From positions 124,001 through 188,000 of the forward strand of contig NZ_LQBL01000027.1 of NCBI RefSeq assembly GCF_001483745.1: a stretch of DNA of 64,000 nt, in the 5' to 3' direction. Of the stretch, positions 38,394 through 47,577 are shown piece after piece; within the stretch, counting starts at the first letter, position 1; each line of letters begins with the position of its first letter. The notes under the pieces are model-generated. The model made no database searches. It was not told where the DNA came from and saw only the letters and a program-made list of their open reading frames with translations. A program made the translations under genes and the position numbers. Source of the stretch: Serinicoccus chungangensis. GTDB taxonomy: Bacteria > Actinomycetota > Actinomycetes > Actinomycetales > Dermatophilaceae.

Positions 38394-38843
38394 ATGGCGA
38401 TGGAGCTGCACCACACCTTCACCGTCGACGCCCCGCCGGAGGCCACGTGGGCGCTGCTCACCGACCTCGAGCAGGTCGGCGGCTGCTTCCCGGGCGCCAC
38501 CGTCACCTCGGCCACCGACGCGGAGTTCACCGGCAACGTCAAGGTCAAGCTCGGCCCGATCGGGGTGACCTACCAGGGCGAGGGCAGGTTCGTCGAGCGC
38601 GACGACGAGGCCCACCGCGCCGTCATCGAGGGGCTCGGCAAGGGCCTGCGCGGGCTCGGCAACGCCTCGGCCAAGGTCGTCCTGCAGCTCGAGCCGGACG
38701 GCGACGGCACCAAGGCGGACGTGGCGACGTCGCTCAACATCACCGGCAAGCCGGCGCAGTTCGGTCGCGGCGTCATGCAGACGGTGTCGGACAAGCTGCT
38801 CGGCCAGTTCGTCGAGTGCATCGAGGGCAAGCTCACCTCGTGA
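38394..38843 (+). CDS. CoxG-like SRPBCC protein
   Basis: A 149-aa SRPBCC-fold protein (FTVDAPPEATWALLTDLEQV, FPGATVTS) of the carbon monoxide dehydrogenase subunit G family. In CO oxidisers CoxG helps dock the enzyme at the membrane; here it lacks a long C-terminal membrane helix, so the role is uncertain. It ends the coupled S-L-M-G set. Confidence 0.9.
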   Translation: MAMELHHTFTVDAPPEATWALLTDLEQVGGCFPGATVTSATDAEFTGNVKVKLGPIGVTYQGEGRFVERDDEAHRAVIEGLGKGLRGLGNASAKVVLQLEPDGDGTKADVATSLNITGKPAQFGRGVMQTVSDKLLGQFVECIEGKLTS

Positions 38844-38861
38844 CCCGTCGGTGAGCTGTCG

Positions 38862-39173
38862 GTGAGCACGGAGCCAGGGTCGGAGCCGGTGCGTGCCGAC
38901 GGCATGCACCGGCTCGGCGGGTCCACCCCCGGCGACCGGTGGCACCAGGCCCGGTCGACCTGCACCGCGTGCGGCGGCCGGGGCCTGCTGGACGAGGGCT
39001 GGCTGACCGACACGGGGGAGGGCGCCAAGGGGTTCGTGCGCTGGGTGATGGGGACTCGCGACACCAGCCTCTTCGGCGGTCTGAGCTCGTGGGGCGCCGA
39101 CCGCTACCTCGTGCGCGCGTTCCGGTGCCGCGAGTGCCGCCACCTCGAGCTCTTCGCGGAGGAGCACGAGTGA
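38862..39173 (+). CDS. Small zinc-ribbon protein, function unknown
   Basis: A 103-aa protein with two C-x-x-C knuckles (CTACGG near residue 34 and CRECRH near residue 90) that would form one zinc ribbon around a Trp/Gly-rich middle. GTG 38862 follows a GGTGAG stretch. It overlaps the next small gene (GTGA). I do not recognise a family; the link to the Mo hydroxylase is only positional. Confidence 0.65.
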   Translation: MSTEPGSEPVRADGMHRLGGSTPGDRWHQARSTCTACGGRGLLDEGWLTDTGEGAKGFVRWVMGTRDTSLFGGLSSWGADRYLVRAFRCRECRHLELFAEEHE

Positions 39174-39403
39174 CCTCCTCCCCGCACCGCTTCACGGCTG
39201 CGGCCGAGGAGCTCGTGTGGGGCGGCACCACCTACACCGTCGTCCGCCTGCCTGCCGCGCTGGCCGAGCAGGCCGACGCGGAGGGCACGCGGCGGGTCGG
39301 TGGCACGATGGACGGCGTCGAGGTCAACCTCGGGCTGAACCGCGCCCCCGTGCCGGAGGACGCGTTCGTCTACGCCGGGCCCGTGGCTAGGGTGGCGGTA
39401 TGA
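39170..39403 (+). CDS. Short DUF1905-like protein
   Basis: A 77-aa protein whose strands (WGGTTYTVVRLPAALAEQ, RRVGGTMDGVEVNLGL) resemble the DUF1905 barrel but stop where the family normally continues, so it is short or truncated. The start GTG overlaps the zinc-ribbon stop. The -10 hexamer of the next gene lies within its last codons, and its stop overlaps that gene's ATG. Confidence 0.6.
   Translation: MTSSPHRFTAAAEELVWGGTTYTVVRLPAALAEQADAEGTRRVGGTMDGVEVNLGLNRAPVPEDAFVYAGPVARVAV
39388..39393 (+). promoter_or_regulatory. Leaderless -10 hexamer of the M20 peptidase gene
   Basis: TAGGGT, 6 nt before ATG 39400, inside the 3' end of the DUF1905-like gene. Confidence 0.55.
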
Positions 39404-40752
39404 CGTCCACCGCTGACCACCTGACCCCGTCCAGCACCGCCGAGGAGGAGGCGGTCCGGATCTGCAAGGAGCTCATCCGGATCGACACCAGCAACTACGG
39501 TGACGGCAGCGGGCCGGGGGAGCGGGCCGCCGCGGAGTATGTCGTGGAGCTGCTCCGGGAGGTCGGGCTCGACCCGCAGGTCACGGCTCCGGCGGACCAG
39601 CCGGAGCGGACGAGCGTGGTGGTCCGCACCCCGGGCCGGGACAGCTCGCGCCCGGGGCTGGTGCTGCACGGCCACCTCGACGTCGTCCCCGCCGAGGCCG
39701 CGGACTGGAGCGTCGACCCGTTCGCCGCCGAGGAGAAGGACGGCATGATCTGGGGCCGCGGTGCGGTCGACATGAAGGACATGGACGCCATGCTCCTGGC
39801 GACGCTGCGCCAGCTCGCCCGCTCCGGCGAGAAGCCGCCGCGCGACATCGTCTGGGCGTTCTTCGCCGACGAGGAGGCCGGGGGCACCCAGGGCGCCGGG
39901 CACGTCGTGGCCGAGCACCCCGAGTGGTTCGAGGGCTGCACGGAGGCGATCAGCGAGGTCGGCGGGTTCTCCATCACCCTCCCCGACAAGGCGACCGGGG
40001 CGCCCACCCGTGCCTACCTGCTGCAGACCGCGGAGAAGGGCATCGCCTGGCTGCGCCTGCACGCCCGTGGCCGGGCCGGGCACGGCTCGGTGCCGAACGA
40101 GGAGAACGCGATCGTCCGGCTCGCCGAGGCCATCGCCCGGATCGACGCCCACCCCTGGCCGCGGACCTACATCGCCTCGGTCCGCGAGCTCTTCGACGGG
40201 GTCTCCCGGGTCACGGGGGAGTCCTGGGACGAGGAGGGCGTCGAGGACATGCTGGCCCGGCTCGGCGGGGCGCGGCGCTTCGTGGAGGGCACCCTGCAGG
40301 ACACCTCGAACTTCTCCATGCTCGCCTCGGGCTACAAGATGAACGTCATCCCCCAGAGCGCCTCGGCCTCGCTGGACTGCCGCTTCCTGCCGGGGCACGA
40401 GGACGAGCTGCTCGACACCATCCGGGAGCTCGCGGGCGAGCACGTCGAGGTGGAGATCGAGCACAAGGACGTCGCCCTCGAGGCGCCCAGCAGCGGTGAG
40501 CTCGTCGACTCGATGAAGCGGGCCCTGCTCAAGGAGGACCCCGGGGCCCACGTCCTGCCCTACTGCCTGTCCGGAGGCACCGACAACAAGCACCTGTCCC
40601 GCCTGGGGATCACCGGCTACGGCTTCGCGCCGCTGCGGCTGCCGGAGGAGCTGGACTTCGTCGGCATGTTCCACGGTGTCGACGAGCGGGTGCCCGTGGA
40701 CGCGCTCCGCTTCGGCACCCGGGTGCTGGGCCAGCTCGTCGCCGACTGCTGA
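39400..40752 (+). CDS. M20 family metallopeptidase / deacylase
   Basis: A 450-aa di-zinc hydrolase of the ArgE/DapE/CPG2 family. Metal ligands: HGHLDVVP (His and Asp), GAVDMKD (bridging Asp), FADEEAGG (Glu-Glu catalytic pair), and GGTDNKHL toward the end. A lid domain lies at about 190-340. Cytosolic. It cleaves a peptide or N-acyl amino acid; substrate unknown. Confidence 0.92.
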   Translation: MTSTADHLTPSSTAEEEAVRICKELIRIDTSNYGDGSGPGERAAAEYVVELLREVGLDPQVTAPADQPERTSVVVRTPGRDSSRPGLVLHGHLDVVPAEAADWSVDPFAAEEKDGMIWGRGAVDMKDMDAMLLATLRQLARSGEKPPRDIVWAFFADEEAGGTQGAGHVVAEHPEWFEGCTEAISEVGGFSITLPDKATGAPTRAYLLQTAEKGIAWLRLHARGRAGHGSVPNEENAIVRLAEAIARIDAHPWPRTYIASVRELFDGVSRVTGESWDEEGVEDMLARLGGARRFVEGTLQDTSNFSMLASGYKMNVIPQSASASLDCRFLPGHEDELLDTIRELAGEHVEVEIEHKDVALEAPSSGELVDSMKRALLKEDPGAHVLPYCLSGGTDNKHLSRLGITGYGFAPLRLPEELDFVGMFHGVDERVPVDALRFGTRVLGQLVADC

Positions 40753-40777
40753 GCCGCCGGGAGGCACCGGCTGGGGT

Positions 40778-40963
40778 TCAGGCGGTGCGGCGCACGCGGA
40801 TGATCTTGCGCCGCAGCAGCACGCGCCGCGCACCCCCGAGGTAGACGCGTACCCGCGCCAGCTCCCACGCGCCGTACTCCGCGTGCTCGGTCAGCGTCTG
40901 CCGCACCTCACCGCGGCCCTGGTCACGGTGGAAGGTGAGCTCTCGGTACTCGTACTCGACCAT
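40778..40963 (-). CDS. DUF5703 small protein
   Basis: A 61-aa protein (VEYEYRELTFHRDQGRGEVR, AEYGAWELARVR) with a very basic C-terminus (RRVLLRRKIIRVRR), matching the actinobacterial DUF5703 family. ATG 40963 follows a TATGCT hexamer by 8 nt; the longer frame upstream has no support. Function unknown. Confidence 0.85.
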   Translation of the reverse strand: MVEYEYRELTFHRDQGRGEVRQTLTEHAEYGAWELARVRVYLGGARRVLLRRKIIRVRRTA

Positions 40964-40971
40964 CGCCCCCC

Positions 40972-40977
40972 AGCATA
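40972..40977 (-). promoter_or_regulatory. Leaderless -10 hexamer of the DUF5703 gene
   Basis: TATGCT on the minus strand, 8 nt before ATG 40963. Confidence 0.5.
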
Positions 40978-41031
40978 GGCACCCCGGGCCGGGGCGGACC
41001 GCATACCCGCCCGTCACCGGTCATTTCGCGC

Positions 41032-41037
41032 TACGGT
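41032..41037 (+). promoter_or_regulatory. Leaderless -10 hexamer of the acidic-protein gene
   Basis: TACGGT, 6 nt before ATG 41044. Confidence 0.55.
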
Positions 41038-41043
41038 CACCCC

Positions 41044-41418
41044 ATGACCGCTGACCCGCGCGCCGCCCTGACCGCCCTCGTCGCCGCCCTCGAGACGCAC
41101 CTGGAGACCGCGGCCGTCAGCCGCGGTGACGACGACCCGGCGGTGGTCGAGGCCTACGAGCGGGTGGCCGAGGCGTTCACCGCCTACGACGACGCCCTGA
41201 TGGACGCCTACGGCGAGGTCACGCCGCTCGAGGTCTACGACGACGACCTCGCCGGCGACGACGACGAGGACGACGACGAGGAAGACGACGGCGACTTCGA
41301 CGACGACGAGGAGGATGATGACGACGAGGATGACGAGCTCGAGGAGCCCGGGGACGACGACGACGAGGAGTACGTCGGGCTCGTCGACGAGGACGACGAC
41401 GAGACGTCGCGGGGCTGA
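41044..41418 (+). CDS. Acidic protein with Asp/Glu-rich tail
   Basis: A 124-aa protein: a helical N-terminal half (1-62), then a tail that is mostly Asp and Glu (about 66-120). Similar proteins are widespread in actinobacteria next to LLM-oxidoreductase genes, but no function is known to me. The tail could bind cations or basic proteins; that is speculation. The gene is 3 nt before the LLM gene. Confidence 0.75.
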   Translation: MTADPRAALTALVAALETHLETAAVSRGDDDPAVVEAYERVAEAFTAYDDALMDAYGEVTPLEVYDDDLAGDDDEDDDEEDDGDFDDDEEDDDDEDDELEEPGDDDDEEYVGLVDEDDDETSRG

Positions 41419-41421
41419 CGG

Positions 41422-42471
41422 GTGCGTCTCGGGCTGAGCTGCGGGTTCTGGGGGCAGGGTCGCGACGAGGACCACCTCGCGCTGGTGCAGCGGGCCGACG
41501 AGCTGGGGGTGGACGTCGCCTGGGTGGCGGAGGTCTACGGACCGGACGCCGTGAGCATCCTGTCCTTCCTGGCCGCCCGCACCTCACGGATCGGGCTGGG
41601 CGCCGGGGTGATGCAGATCCCTGCCCGCACCCCTGCGGCCACCGCCATGGCGGCGGTGAGCCTGGACAGCCTCTCCGGGGGGCGCTTCCGCCTCGGGCTG
41701 GGGGTCAGCGGGCCGCAGGTCTCGGAGGGCTGGCACGGCGTCCGCTTCGCCAAGCCGCTCGCTCGGACGCGGGAGTACGTCGAGATCGTCCGGACTGCGC
41801 TGGCGCACCGCACGGTGACCCACGACGGCGAGTTCTTCACCCTGCCGCTGCCGGACGGTCCGGGCAAGGCGCTGCGGCTGACGCACCTGCACCGGCCGAG
41901 CATCCCCCTCTACCTCGCGGCCGTCGGGCCGAAGAACCTCGAGCTGGCGGGCGAGATCGCCGACGGATGGCTCGGCGTGTTCGTCGCCCCGGAGTTCTTC
42001 CCCGAGCAGCGGGCCCAGCTGCAGGCCGGCCTCGACCGACGGAACACCCCGCCCGAGCACCCCTTCCAGACCGACGCCACGGTCGCGCTGGCCGTCGGCG
42101 ACGACCTCGAGGCCTGCGCCCGCACCGTCAGCCCCTACCCGGCGCTCTACGTCGGGGGGATGGGCAGCCGGGAGCAGAACTTCTACCACCAGCTCGCCTG
42201 CCGTATGGGCTACGAAGCCGAGGCCGACCGGGTGCAGGAGCTCTACCTCGCGCGCCGCTACGGCGAGGCCGCCCGAGCCCTGCCGGCCCGGTTCGTCGAC
42301 GACACCAGCCTGCTCGGGGACGTCGACCGGATCACCGAGCGCATGCGCCGCTACCAGCGCGCCGGGATCACGACGCTGACCGTCGCCCCCTGGGGCGCCG
42401 ACCTGCGGGCCAGGATGGACGGCCTCGAGGCTGCGGTGGAGGCCCACGCCCGTCTGGAGGCCGAGCTCTGA
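41422..42471 (+). CDS. LLM-class F420-dependent oxidoreductase
   Basis: A 349-aa TIM-barrel oxidoreductase of the luciferase-like family: LGLSCGFWGQG start, GVMQIPARTPAATAMAAVSLD, GRFRLGLGVSGPQVSEGWHG. Related actinobacterial enzymes use reduced F420. GTG 41422 follows the acidic gene after 3 nt, and its stop overlaps the phosphatase ATG (TGATG). Substrate unknown. Confidence 0.9.
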   Translation: MRLGLSCGFWGQGRDEDHLALVQRADELGVDVAWVAEVYGPDAVSILSFLAARTSRIGLGAGVMQIPARTPAATAMAAVSLDSLSGGRFRLGLGVSGPQVSEGWHGVRFAKPLARTREYVEIVRTALAHRTVTHDGEFFTLPLPDGPGKALRLTHLHRPSIPLYLAAVGPKNLELAGEIADGWLGVFVAPEFFPEQRAQLQAGLDRRNTPPEHPFQTDATVALAVGDDLEACARTVSPYPALYVGGMGSREQNFYHQLACRMGYEAEADRVQELYLARRYGEAARALPARFVDDTSLLGDVDRITERMRRYQRAGITTLTVAPWGADLRARMDGLEAAVEAHARLEAEL

Positions 42472-43208
42472 TGGCTATCTGCATCCTGCTCCGGCACGGC
42501 CGCACCCAGGCCAACGCCGACGGCATCCTCGCCGGCTGGACGCCGGGCCTCGGGCTGGACGAGACCGGGGCCGGCCAGGCCCGGGGCGCCGGTTCACGGC
42601 TGGCCGCCACCCCGCTGGCGGCGGTCGTCGCCAGCCCCCTGCAACGCTGCCAGGAGACGGCAGCGGCCGTGCTGGCCGCGCAACCCGCGGACCGCCCGGT
42701 GCAGCGGCACACCGAGGACCGGCTGGGCGAGGCGCGGTACGGCGCGTGGACCGGCCGACCGTTGACGGAGCTGGCCGAGGAGCCGCTGTGGCGGAAGGTG
42801 CAGGACCAGCCCTCCACCGTGACCTTCCCCGCAGACGAGGCGTTCGCCCACGAGTCCATGGCGCAGATGGCGGCGCGCGCCGTCGAGGCCGTCACCGAGT
42901 GGGACGCCCGGGTCGAGGCCGACCACGGCCCTGGCGCGGTGTGGGTGGCCGTGAGCCACGGCGACGTCATCAAGGCGATCCTCGCCGACGCGCTGGCGAC
43001 CGCGCTGGACGACTTCCAGCGCATCGTCGTCGACCCGGCCTCGCTGAGCCTCGTGCACCGCACGCCGGGACGCCCGTTCGTCCTGCGCACCAACGACACC
43101 GGCAGCGACCCGGTGGACCTGTCCGGTCTGGTGGCACGCCTGGCCACGGACGGCGCGACCGGTGACGCCGAGGTGGGTGGGGGCGCCGGGAGCAAGGACG
43201 TAGGCTGA
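42471..43208 (+). CDS. Histidine phosphatase (MSMEG_4193-type phosphomutase)
   Basis: A 245-aa member of the phosphoglycerate-mutase-like fold with the phospho-histidine motif LLRHGRTQAN, R and H partners in SPLQRCQET, and VSHGDVIKA. This type sits before DUF3090 and SCO1664-like genes in many actinobacteria. Substrate unknown. Confidence 0.9.
   Translation: MAICILLRHGRTQANADGILAGWTPGLGLDETGAGQARGAGSRLAATPLAAVVASPLQRCQETAAAVLAAQPADRPVQRHTEDRLGEARYGAWTGRPLTELAEEPLWRKVQDQPSTVTFPADEAFAHESMAQMAARAVEAVTEWDARVEADHGPGAVWVAVSHGDVIKAILADALATALDDFQRIVVDPASLSLVHRTPGRPFVLRTNDTGSDPVDLSGLVARLATDGATGDAEVGGGAGSKDVG
43201..43206 (+). promoter_or_regulatory. Leaderless -10 hexamer of the DUF3090 gene
   Basis: TAGGCT, 7 nt before ATG 43214, overlapping the stop of the phosphatase gene. 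Confidence 0.55.
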
Positions 43209-43213
43209 CCCCC

Positions 43214-43774
43214 ATGGCTGAGCACGTCTTCGACCCGCCTGAGCGCTGCGTCGCCGGCAGCGTCGGACCGCCCGGAGGGCGCACCTTCTTCCTGCAGGCC
43301 AGCGACTCCCAGCGGGTCATGACCGTCTCCCTCGAGAAGGAGCAGGTCCGGCTGCTGGGGGAGTCGCTGGCGGAGATGCTCGACGACGTGGCCGGGCCGG
43401 AGGGCACCGAGGAGGCCGGGCGGGCGTTCGTCGACAACGCCCCCCTGGACACCCCCATCGAGGACGACTTCCGCGTCCAGCGGCTCTCGGTCGCCTGGGA
43501 GGCGGGGCAGCGCAGGGTGGTCCTCGAGGCCTACGACCGGCCCAGCGCCGAGGACGTCGCCGAGCTCGAGGACGACGAGGAGGGTGCGGACCTGCCCTGG
43601 GCCGGGCTGCCCCCGCAGTCCATCAAGGTCGTGCTCGAGCCCGGCCGCGCCCGGGCCTTCGCGATGCGCTGCACGGCCTCCATCGAGGGTGGGCGACCCT
43701 CCTGCCCGTTCTGCGGCCAGCCCCTGGACCCCACCGGCCACATCTGCCCCCGCGCCAACGGCTACCGCCGCTGA
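43214..43774 (+). CDS. DUF3090 family protein
   Basis: A 186-aa protein with the DUF3090 start HVFDPPERCVAGSVGPPGGR and a C-terminal zinc ribbon (CPFCGQP ... CPRANGY). Function unknown, but the gene is regularly paired with the SCO1664-like gene, which begins 2 nt after its stop. Confidence 0.93.
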   Translation: MAEHVFDPPERCVAGSVGPPGGRTFFLQASDSQRVMTVSLEKEQVRLLGESLAEMLDDVAGPEGTEEAGRAFVDNAPLDTPIEDDFRVQRLSVAWEAGQRRVVLEAYDRPSAEDVAELEDDEEGADLPWAGLPPQSIKVVLEPGRARAFAMRCTASIEGGRPSCPFCGQPLDPTGHICPRANGYRR

Positions 43775-43775
43775 C

Positions 43776-44600
43776 GTGGACGACGACGCGGCCCTGGAGC
43801 TGCTGCATACCTTGACCGTCGAGCCGGTCGGGGTGCTCACCCAGGCGTCGAACCTCACCCTGCTGGTCGACCTCACCGACGCCCAAGGGGAGCCCAGCGG
43901 CCACCGGGCCGTCTACAAGCCGGTCAAGGGTGAGCGGCCCCTGCACGACTTCCCGCCCGCGTCGCTGGGGCGGCGCGAGGTGGCGGCCTACCTCATCTCC
44001 CGGGCGGGGGGCTTCGACCTGGTCCCGCCGACCGTGCTGCGGGAGGGTCCGCTGGGTCCGGGCTCGGTGCAGTGGTGGGTCGAGCAGGACCCGCAGCGGC
44101 TCGCCGACCCGGCGGCCGGTCTCGTCGACGTCGTCGTCCCCGAGGACCTCCCGGAGGGATGGTGCCCGGTCGTCCAGGCCGAGGACGAGCACGGACGGGC
44201 CCTCGTCGTCGCGCACGCCGACGACCCGGGGCTGCGGTCGATGGCGGTGCTGGACCTCGTGCTCAACAACGCCGACCGCAAGGCCGCCCACCTCACGCGG
44301 GACACCCAGGGCCGGCTGCGCGGCTTCGACCACGGGGTCAGCCTGCACGAGGAGGACAAGCTGCGCACCGTCCTCTGGGGTTTCGCCGAGGAACCGCTCC
44401 CGGCGCCGGACCTCGAGCGGCTCGACGTGCTGAGCCACGCGCTGGCCGACGCGGACGGCACCCTCGCCACCCGGCTCACCACCCTGCTGTCCGAGGTCGA
44501 GCGGGAGGCGCTGGCCGCCCGGGTCAGCCGGGTGCGCGAGGAGGCCACCTTCCCCCCGGCACCCACCGACCGCTACCCGCTCCCCTGGCCCCTCTGGTAG
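43776..44600 (+). CDS. SCO1664-family protein (PI3/4-kinase-like fold)
   Basis: A 274-aa protein with lipid-kinase-like features: [15 protein letters not shown] with the ATP lysine, [15 protein letters not shown] as catalytic loop and [20 protein letters not shown] with the metal Asp. The actual substrate is unknown. GTG 43776 comes 2 nt after the DUF3090 stop. Confidence 0.88.
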   Translation: MDDDAALELLHTLTVEPVGVLTQASNLTLLVDLTDAQGEPSGHRAVYKPVKGERPLHDFPPASLGRREVAAYLISRAGGFDLVPPTVLREGPLGPGSVQWWVEQDPQRLADPAAGLVDVVVPEDLPEGWCPVVQAEDEHGRALVVAHADDPGLRSMAVLDLVLNNADRKAAHLTRDTQGRLRGFDHGVSLHEEDKLRTVLWGFAEEPLPAPDLERLDVLSHALADADGTLATRLTTLLSEVEREALAARVSRVREEATFPPAPTDRYPLPWPLW

Positions 44601-44649
44601 CCCACCGCGCACGACCCCGGCCGGTGGCGGCGACGTCGGTGCCGACGGT

Positions 44650-44655
44650 TAGGCT
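44650..44655 (+). promoter_or_regulatory. Leaderless -10 hexamer of mshC
   Basis: TAGGCT, 7 nt before GTG 44663; it decides the start codon. Confidence 0.6.
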
Positions 44656-44662
44656 CCCGCAG

Positions 44663-45940
44663 GTGAAGACCTGGTCGACCACCGCCCTGCCCCGGCTGCC
44701 GATCGAGCACGACGGGACCCCCGTGCGCGTGCACGACACCGCGGGCGACCGACGCGTCGAGGTCGCCGGCTCCGACGGGCGGGCGCGGCTCTACGTGTGC
44801 GGCATCACCCCCTACGACGCCACCCACCTCGGCCACGCCGCGACCTACGTGACCTTCGACGTCCTGCAGCGTGCCTGGCGGGACGCCGGGCTGGAGGTGA
44901 CCTACGTCCAGAACGTCACCGACGTCGACGAGCCGCTGCTGGAGCGGGCCGAGCGCGACGGGGTGGAGTGGCAGGAGCTGGCGCGCCGCGAGATCGACCT
45001 CTTCTTCACCGACATGGAGGCGCTGCGGGTGCTGCCCCCGGACCACTACGTCGGGGCCGTCGAGGGGATCCCGGACGACGTGCGCGCCGTCGAGCGGCTG
45101 CTCGGCGAGGGCACCGCCTACGAGGTGCCGGTGCCGCAGGACCAGGCGCTGGCCGAGGGGGCCCGCGGGGCCGACGTCTACCTCGACCTGTCCACCCAGC
45201 CCAGCTTCGGCGCCGTCTCCGGGTGGTCCCGGGAGCAGATGATGGAGGTCTTCGCCGACCGCGGGGGTGACCCGGACCGGGTGGGCAAGCGCGACCCGCT
45301 CGACCCCCTGCTGTGGCGCTCGGGCCGGCAGGGCGAGCCGCACTGGGACGGCGCCTCGCTCGGGCGGGGGCGCCCGGGCTGGCACATCGAGTGCTCCACC
45401 ATCGCCCAGCGCTACCTCGGTCCGGGCTTCGACGTCCAGGGCGGTGGCACCGACCTCGTCTTCCCGCACCACGAGATGAGCGCCGTGCAGGCGGCGGCCC
45501 TGTGCGGCGACGACTGCTTCGCCCGCGCCTACGTGCACCAGGCCATGGTCGGCCTGGACGGGGAGAAGATGAGCAAGAGCCGGGGCAACCTCGTCCTGGT
45601 CTCGGCGCTGCGCGCCTCCGGGGTCGACCCGATGGCGATCCGGCTGGCGCTGCTGGGCCAGCACTACCGCACGGAGTGGGGGTGGACCGACCAGATCCTG
45701 CGGGAGGCGGGCGAGCGCCTCGACCTGTGGCGCCGGGCCGGCGACATGGCCGCCCACGAGTCGGTCACCGAGCTGGGGGTCACGACCGTGCGCCGCCTGC
45801 GCGAGCGGCTGGCCGACGATCTCGACACGCCCGGAGCCCTGGACGCCGTCGACGACTGGGCCACGACCGTGGTCGCCGGAGAGCCCGTCTCACGCCTGGT
45901 CGTGGACGCGGTCGACGCGCTGCTCGGGGTGCAGCTCTGA
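44663..45940 (+). CDS. mshC: Mycothiol ligase MshC
   Basis: A 425-aa ATP-dependent ligase that joins cysteine to GlcN-inositol in mycothiol synthesis; evolved from cysteinyl-tRNA synthetase. Visible are the HIGH-like THLGHAATY, zinc ligands including CGITPYD and HIECS, FPHHEMS, and the KMSKS loop. GTG 44663 matches the family N-terminus ([12 protein letters not shown]) and the leaderless hexamer. The 3' end overlaps the convergent HAD gene by 51 nt. Confidence 0.95.
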   Translation: MKTWSTTALPRLPIEHDGTPVRVHDTAGDRRVEVAGSDGRARLYVCGITPYDATHLGHAATYVTFDVLQRAWRDAGLEVTYVQNVTDVDEPLLERAERDGVEWQELARREIDLFFTDMEALRVLPPDHYVGAVEGIPDDVRAVERLLGEGTAYEVPVPQDQALAEGARGADVYLDLSTQPSFGAVSGWSREQMMEVFADRGGDPDRVGKRDPLDPLLWRSGRQGEPHWDGASLGRGRPGWHIECSTIAQRYLGPGFDVQGGGTDLVFPHHEMSAVQAAALCGDDCFARAYVHQAMVGLDGEKMSKSRGNLVLVSALRASGVDPMAIRLALLGQHYRTEWGWTDQILREAGERLDLWRRAGDMAAHESVTELGVTTVRRLRERLADDLDTPGALDAVDDWATTVVAGEPVSRLVVDAVDALLGVQL

Positions 45941-46630
45941 GCGCAGCGAGCGCACCACCGCGCCGAGGTCGGCCGGGCTGAGGCCCTCCAGGGTGCCCAT
46001 CTGCACGGCCCCCGGCAGGGGCGGCACCGCGACGGTGTGCGGCACCACGAGGGTGGGCACGCCCGCGGCCGTCGACGCGGTCGCACCGGTGGGGGAGTCC
46101 TCGACCGCGAGCGAGCGCTCCGGAGCCACGCCCAGGCGGGCCAGCGCCTCGAGGTAGGCCTCCGGGTGCGGCTTGCCCCGGCTCACCTGGTCCCCGGTGA
46201 CCACGGTGTCGAAGGTCCCGCCCGGCAGCTGCTCCACCAGCACGTCCGCCAGCTCGGTCCAGGACATGGTGACCAGCGCGCACGGCACGCCCCGCTCCCG
46301 CAGGGACGCCAGCAGCTCCCGCGCCCCGGGCCGCCAGGGCACGTGGGCGCGGGTCCGCTGCACGACACCGTCGAGCAGTCGGCGCACCACCTGCTCGGGC
46401 TCGCCGCTGACCGGCGTGCGGTCGAGGATGATGCCGGCCGAGGTGAGCAGGTCCTGGCCGACGAGGTCGTGGGCGTCGGCGTCGGTCCACGTGCCGCCGG
46501 CCTCCTCGACCAGGACGTACTCCTCGGCGATCCACGAGGGCTCGGTGTCGACGATGGTGCCGTCCATGTCCCACAGCACGGCGGCGGGCAGGTCCTCGGG
46601 TGGGCTCGGCAGGAAGGGGTGGCGCGTCAC
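45890..46630 (-). CDS. HAD-superfamily hydrolase (phosphatase/phosphoglucomutase-like)
   Basis: A 246-aa HAD enzyme: motif [13 protein letters not shown], motif II region TMSWTEL, motif III Lys in [12 protein letters not shown], motif IV VEDSPTG, with a helical cap after motif I. GTG 46630 is picked from a TAGCGT hexamer 7 nt upstream (another GTG at 46639 is 3 codons further). Substrate unknown. Confidence 0.9.
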   Translation of the reverse strand: MTRHPFLPSPPEDLPAAVLWDMDGTIVDTEPSWIAEEYVLVEEAGGTWTDADAHDLVGQDLLTSAGIILDRTPVSGEPEQVVRRLLDGVVQRTRAHVPWRPGARELLASLRERGVPCALVTMSWTELADVLVEQLPGGTFDTVVTGDQVSRGKPHPEAYLEALARLGVAPERSLAVEDSPTGATASTAAGVPTLVVPHTVAVPPLPGAVQMGTLEGLSPADLGAVVRSLRSELHPEQRVDRVHDQA

Positions 46631-46637
46631 CCGCACC

Positions 46638-46643
46638 ACGCTA
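46638..46643 (-). promoter_or_regulatory. Leaderless -10 hexamer of the HAD gene
   Basis: TAGCGT on the minus strand, 7 nt before GTG 46630. Confidence 0.5.
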
Positions 46644-46719
46644 GTCGAGGCGGACTAGGGTGGGCCAGACGGCGCTGCCGAGCGAGGGCGCGATGCTTCC
46701 GAGCGAGAGGGTGAGGCCC

Positions 46720-47577
46720 GTGATCGAGCTGCAGGACACCGGAGAGTTGCGCAACCCGATCGTCATCGCCGCCTTCGAGGGCTGGAACGACGCCGGCGAG
46801 AGCGCCTCGAGCGTCGTGGAGCACCTCGCGCAGGTCTGGGAGGCCGAGGTGGTGGCCGCCGTCGACCCGGAGGACTACTACGACTTCCAGGTCAACCGGC
46901 CCCAGGTCCTCAGCGTCGACGGGCGGCGGATGATCCGCTGGCCCACGACCCGCGTCCTGCTCGCCCGCAACACCCCGTTGGGACGCGACGTGCTGCTGGT
47001 CCTGGGCATCGAGCCGTCCGTGCGCTGGCGCACCTTCGCCGGGGACCTGCTGGACTACCTCCTGGCCCGGGACGTGCAGCTGCTCGTCGTCCTGGGCGGG
47101 CTGCTCGCGGACGTGCCCCACACCCGGCCCATCCCGGTGAGCATCAGCTCCGAGGACGACGAGCTGCTCGAGGGCAGCGAGGAGATCGAGCGCAGCACCT
47201 ACGAGGGCCCCACCGGCATCGTGGGGGTCCTGGTCGACGAGGGACGGCAGCAGGACCTGCCGGCGCTGTCCTGCTGGGCGGCGGTGCCCCACTACGCCGG
47301 TGGTCCGCCCTCGCCCAAGGCCTCCCTGGCGCTGCTGGGCCAGCTCGAGGAGCTGCTGGACTGCGTCATCGACGACACCGCGCTCACCGAGGCCGCCCGG
47401 GCCTGGGAGCGCGGGGTGGACGACCTCGCCTCGACCGACGAGGAGGTGGCCGACTACGTGCGCCAGCTGGAGGAGGCCCAGGACACCGCCGAGCTGCCGG
47501 AGGCGTCCGGCGACGCGATCGCCAAGGAGTTCGAGCGCTACCTGCGGCGACGCGACGACGGCTCACCCCGCGGCTGA
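46720..47577 (+). CDS. PAC2 family protein
   Basis: A 285-aa protein with the PAC2 (proteasome assembly chaperone-like) fold: PIVIAAFEGWNDAGESAS near the start, VLLVLGIEPSVRWR, and VVLGGLLADVPHTRP. Bacterial members have no established role. GTG 46720 matches the common N-terminus and has GAGAGGGTGAGG upstream; ATG 46693 is an in-frame alternative, and a TAGGGT hexamer lies at 46656-46661. The 3' end overlaps the convergent RecB-like gene by 15 nt. Confidence 0.87.
   Translation: MIELQDTGELRNPIVIAAFEGWNDAGESASSVVEHLAQVWEAEVVAAVDPEDYYDFQVNRPQVLSVDGRRMIRWPTTRVLLARNTPLGRDVLLVLGIEPSVRWRTFAGDLLDYLLARDVQLLVVLGGLLADVPHTRPIPVSISSEDDELLEGSEEIERSTYEGPTGIVGVLVDEGRQQDLPALSCWAAVPHYAGGPPSPKASLALLGQLEELLDCVIDDTALTEAARAWERGVDDLASTDEEVADYVRQLEEAQDTAELPEASGDAIAKEFERYLRRRDDGSPRG

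Noticed and set aside
46660-46719. Upstream start codons for the PAC2 gene (GTG 46660, ATG 46693)
   Set aside because: GTG 46720 fits the usual family N-terminus and has the best ribosome site, though ATG 46693 cannot be fully excluded.
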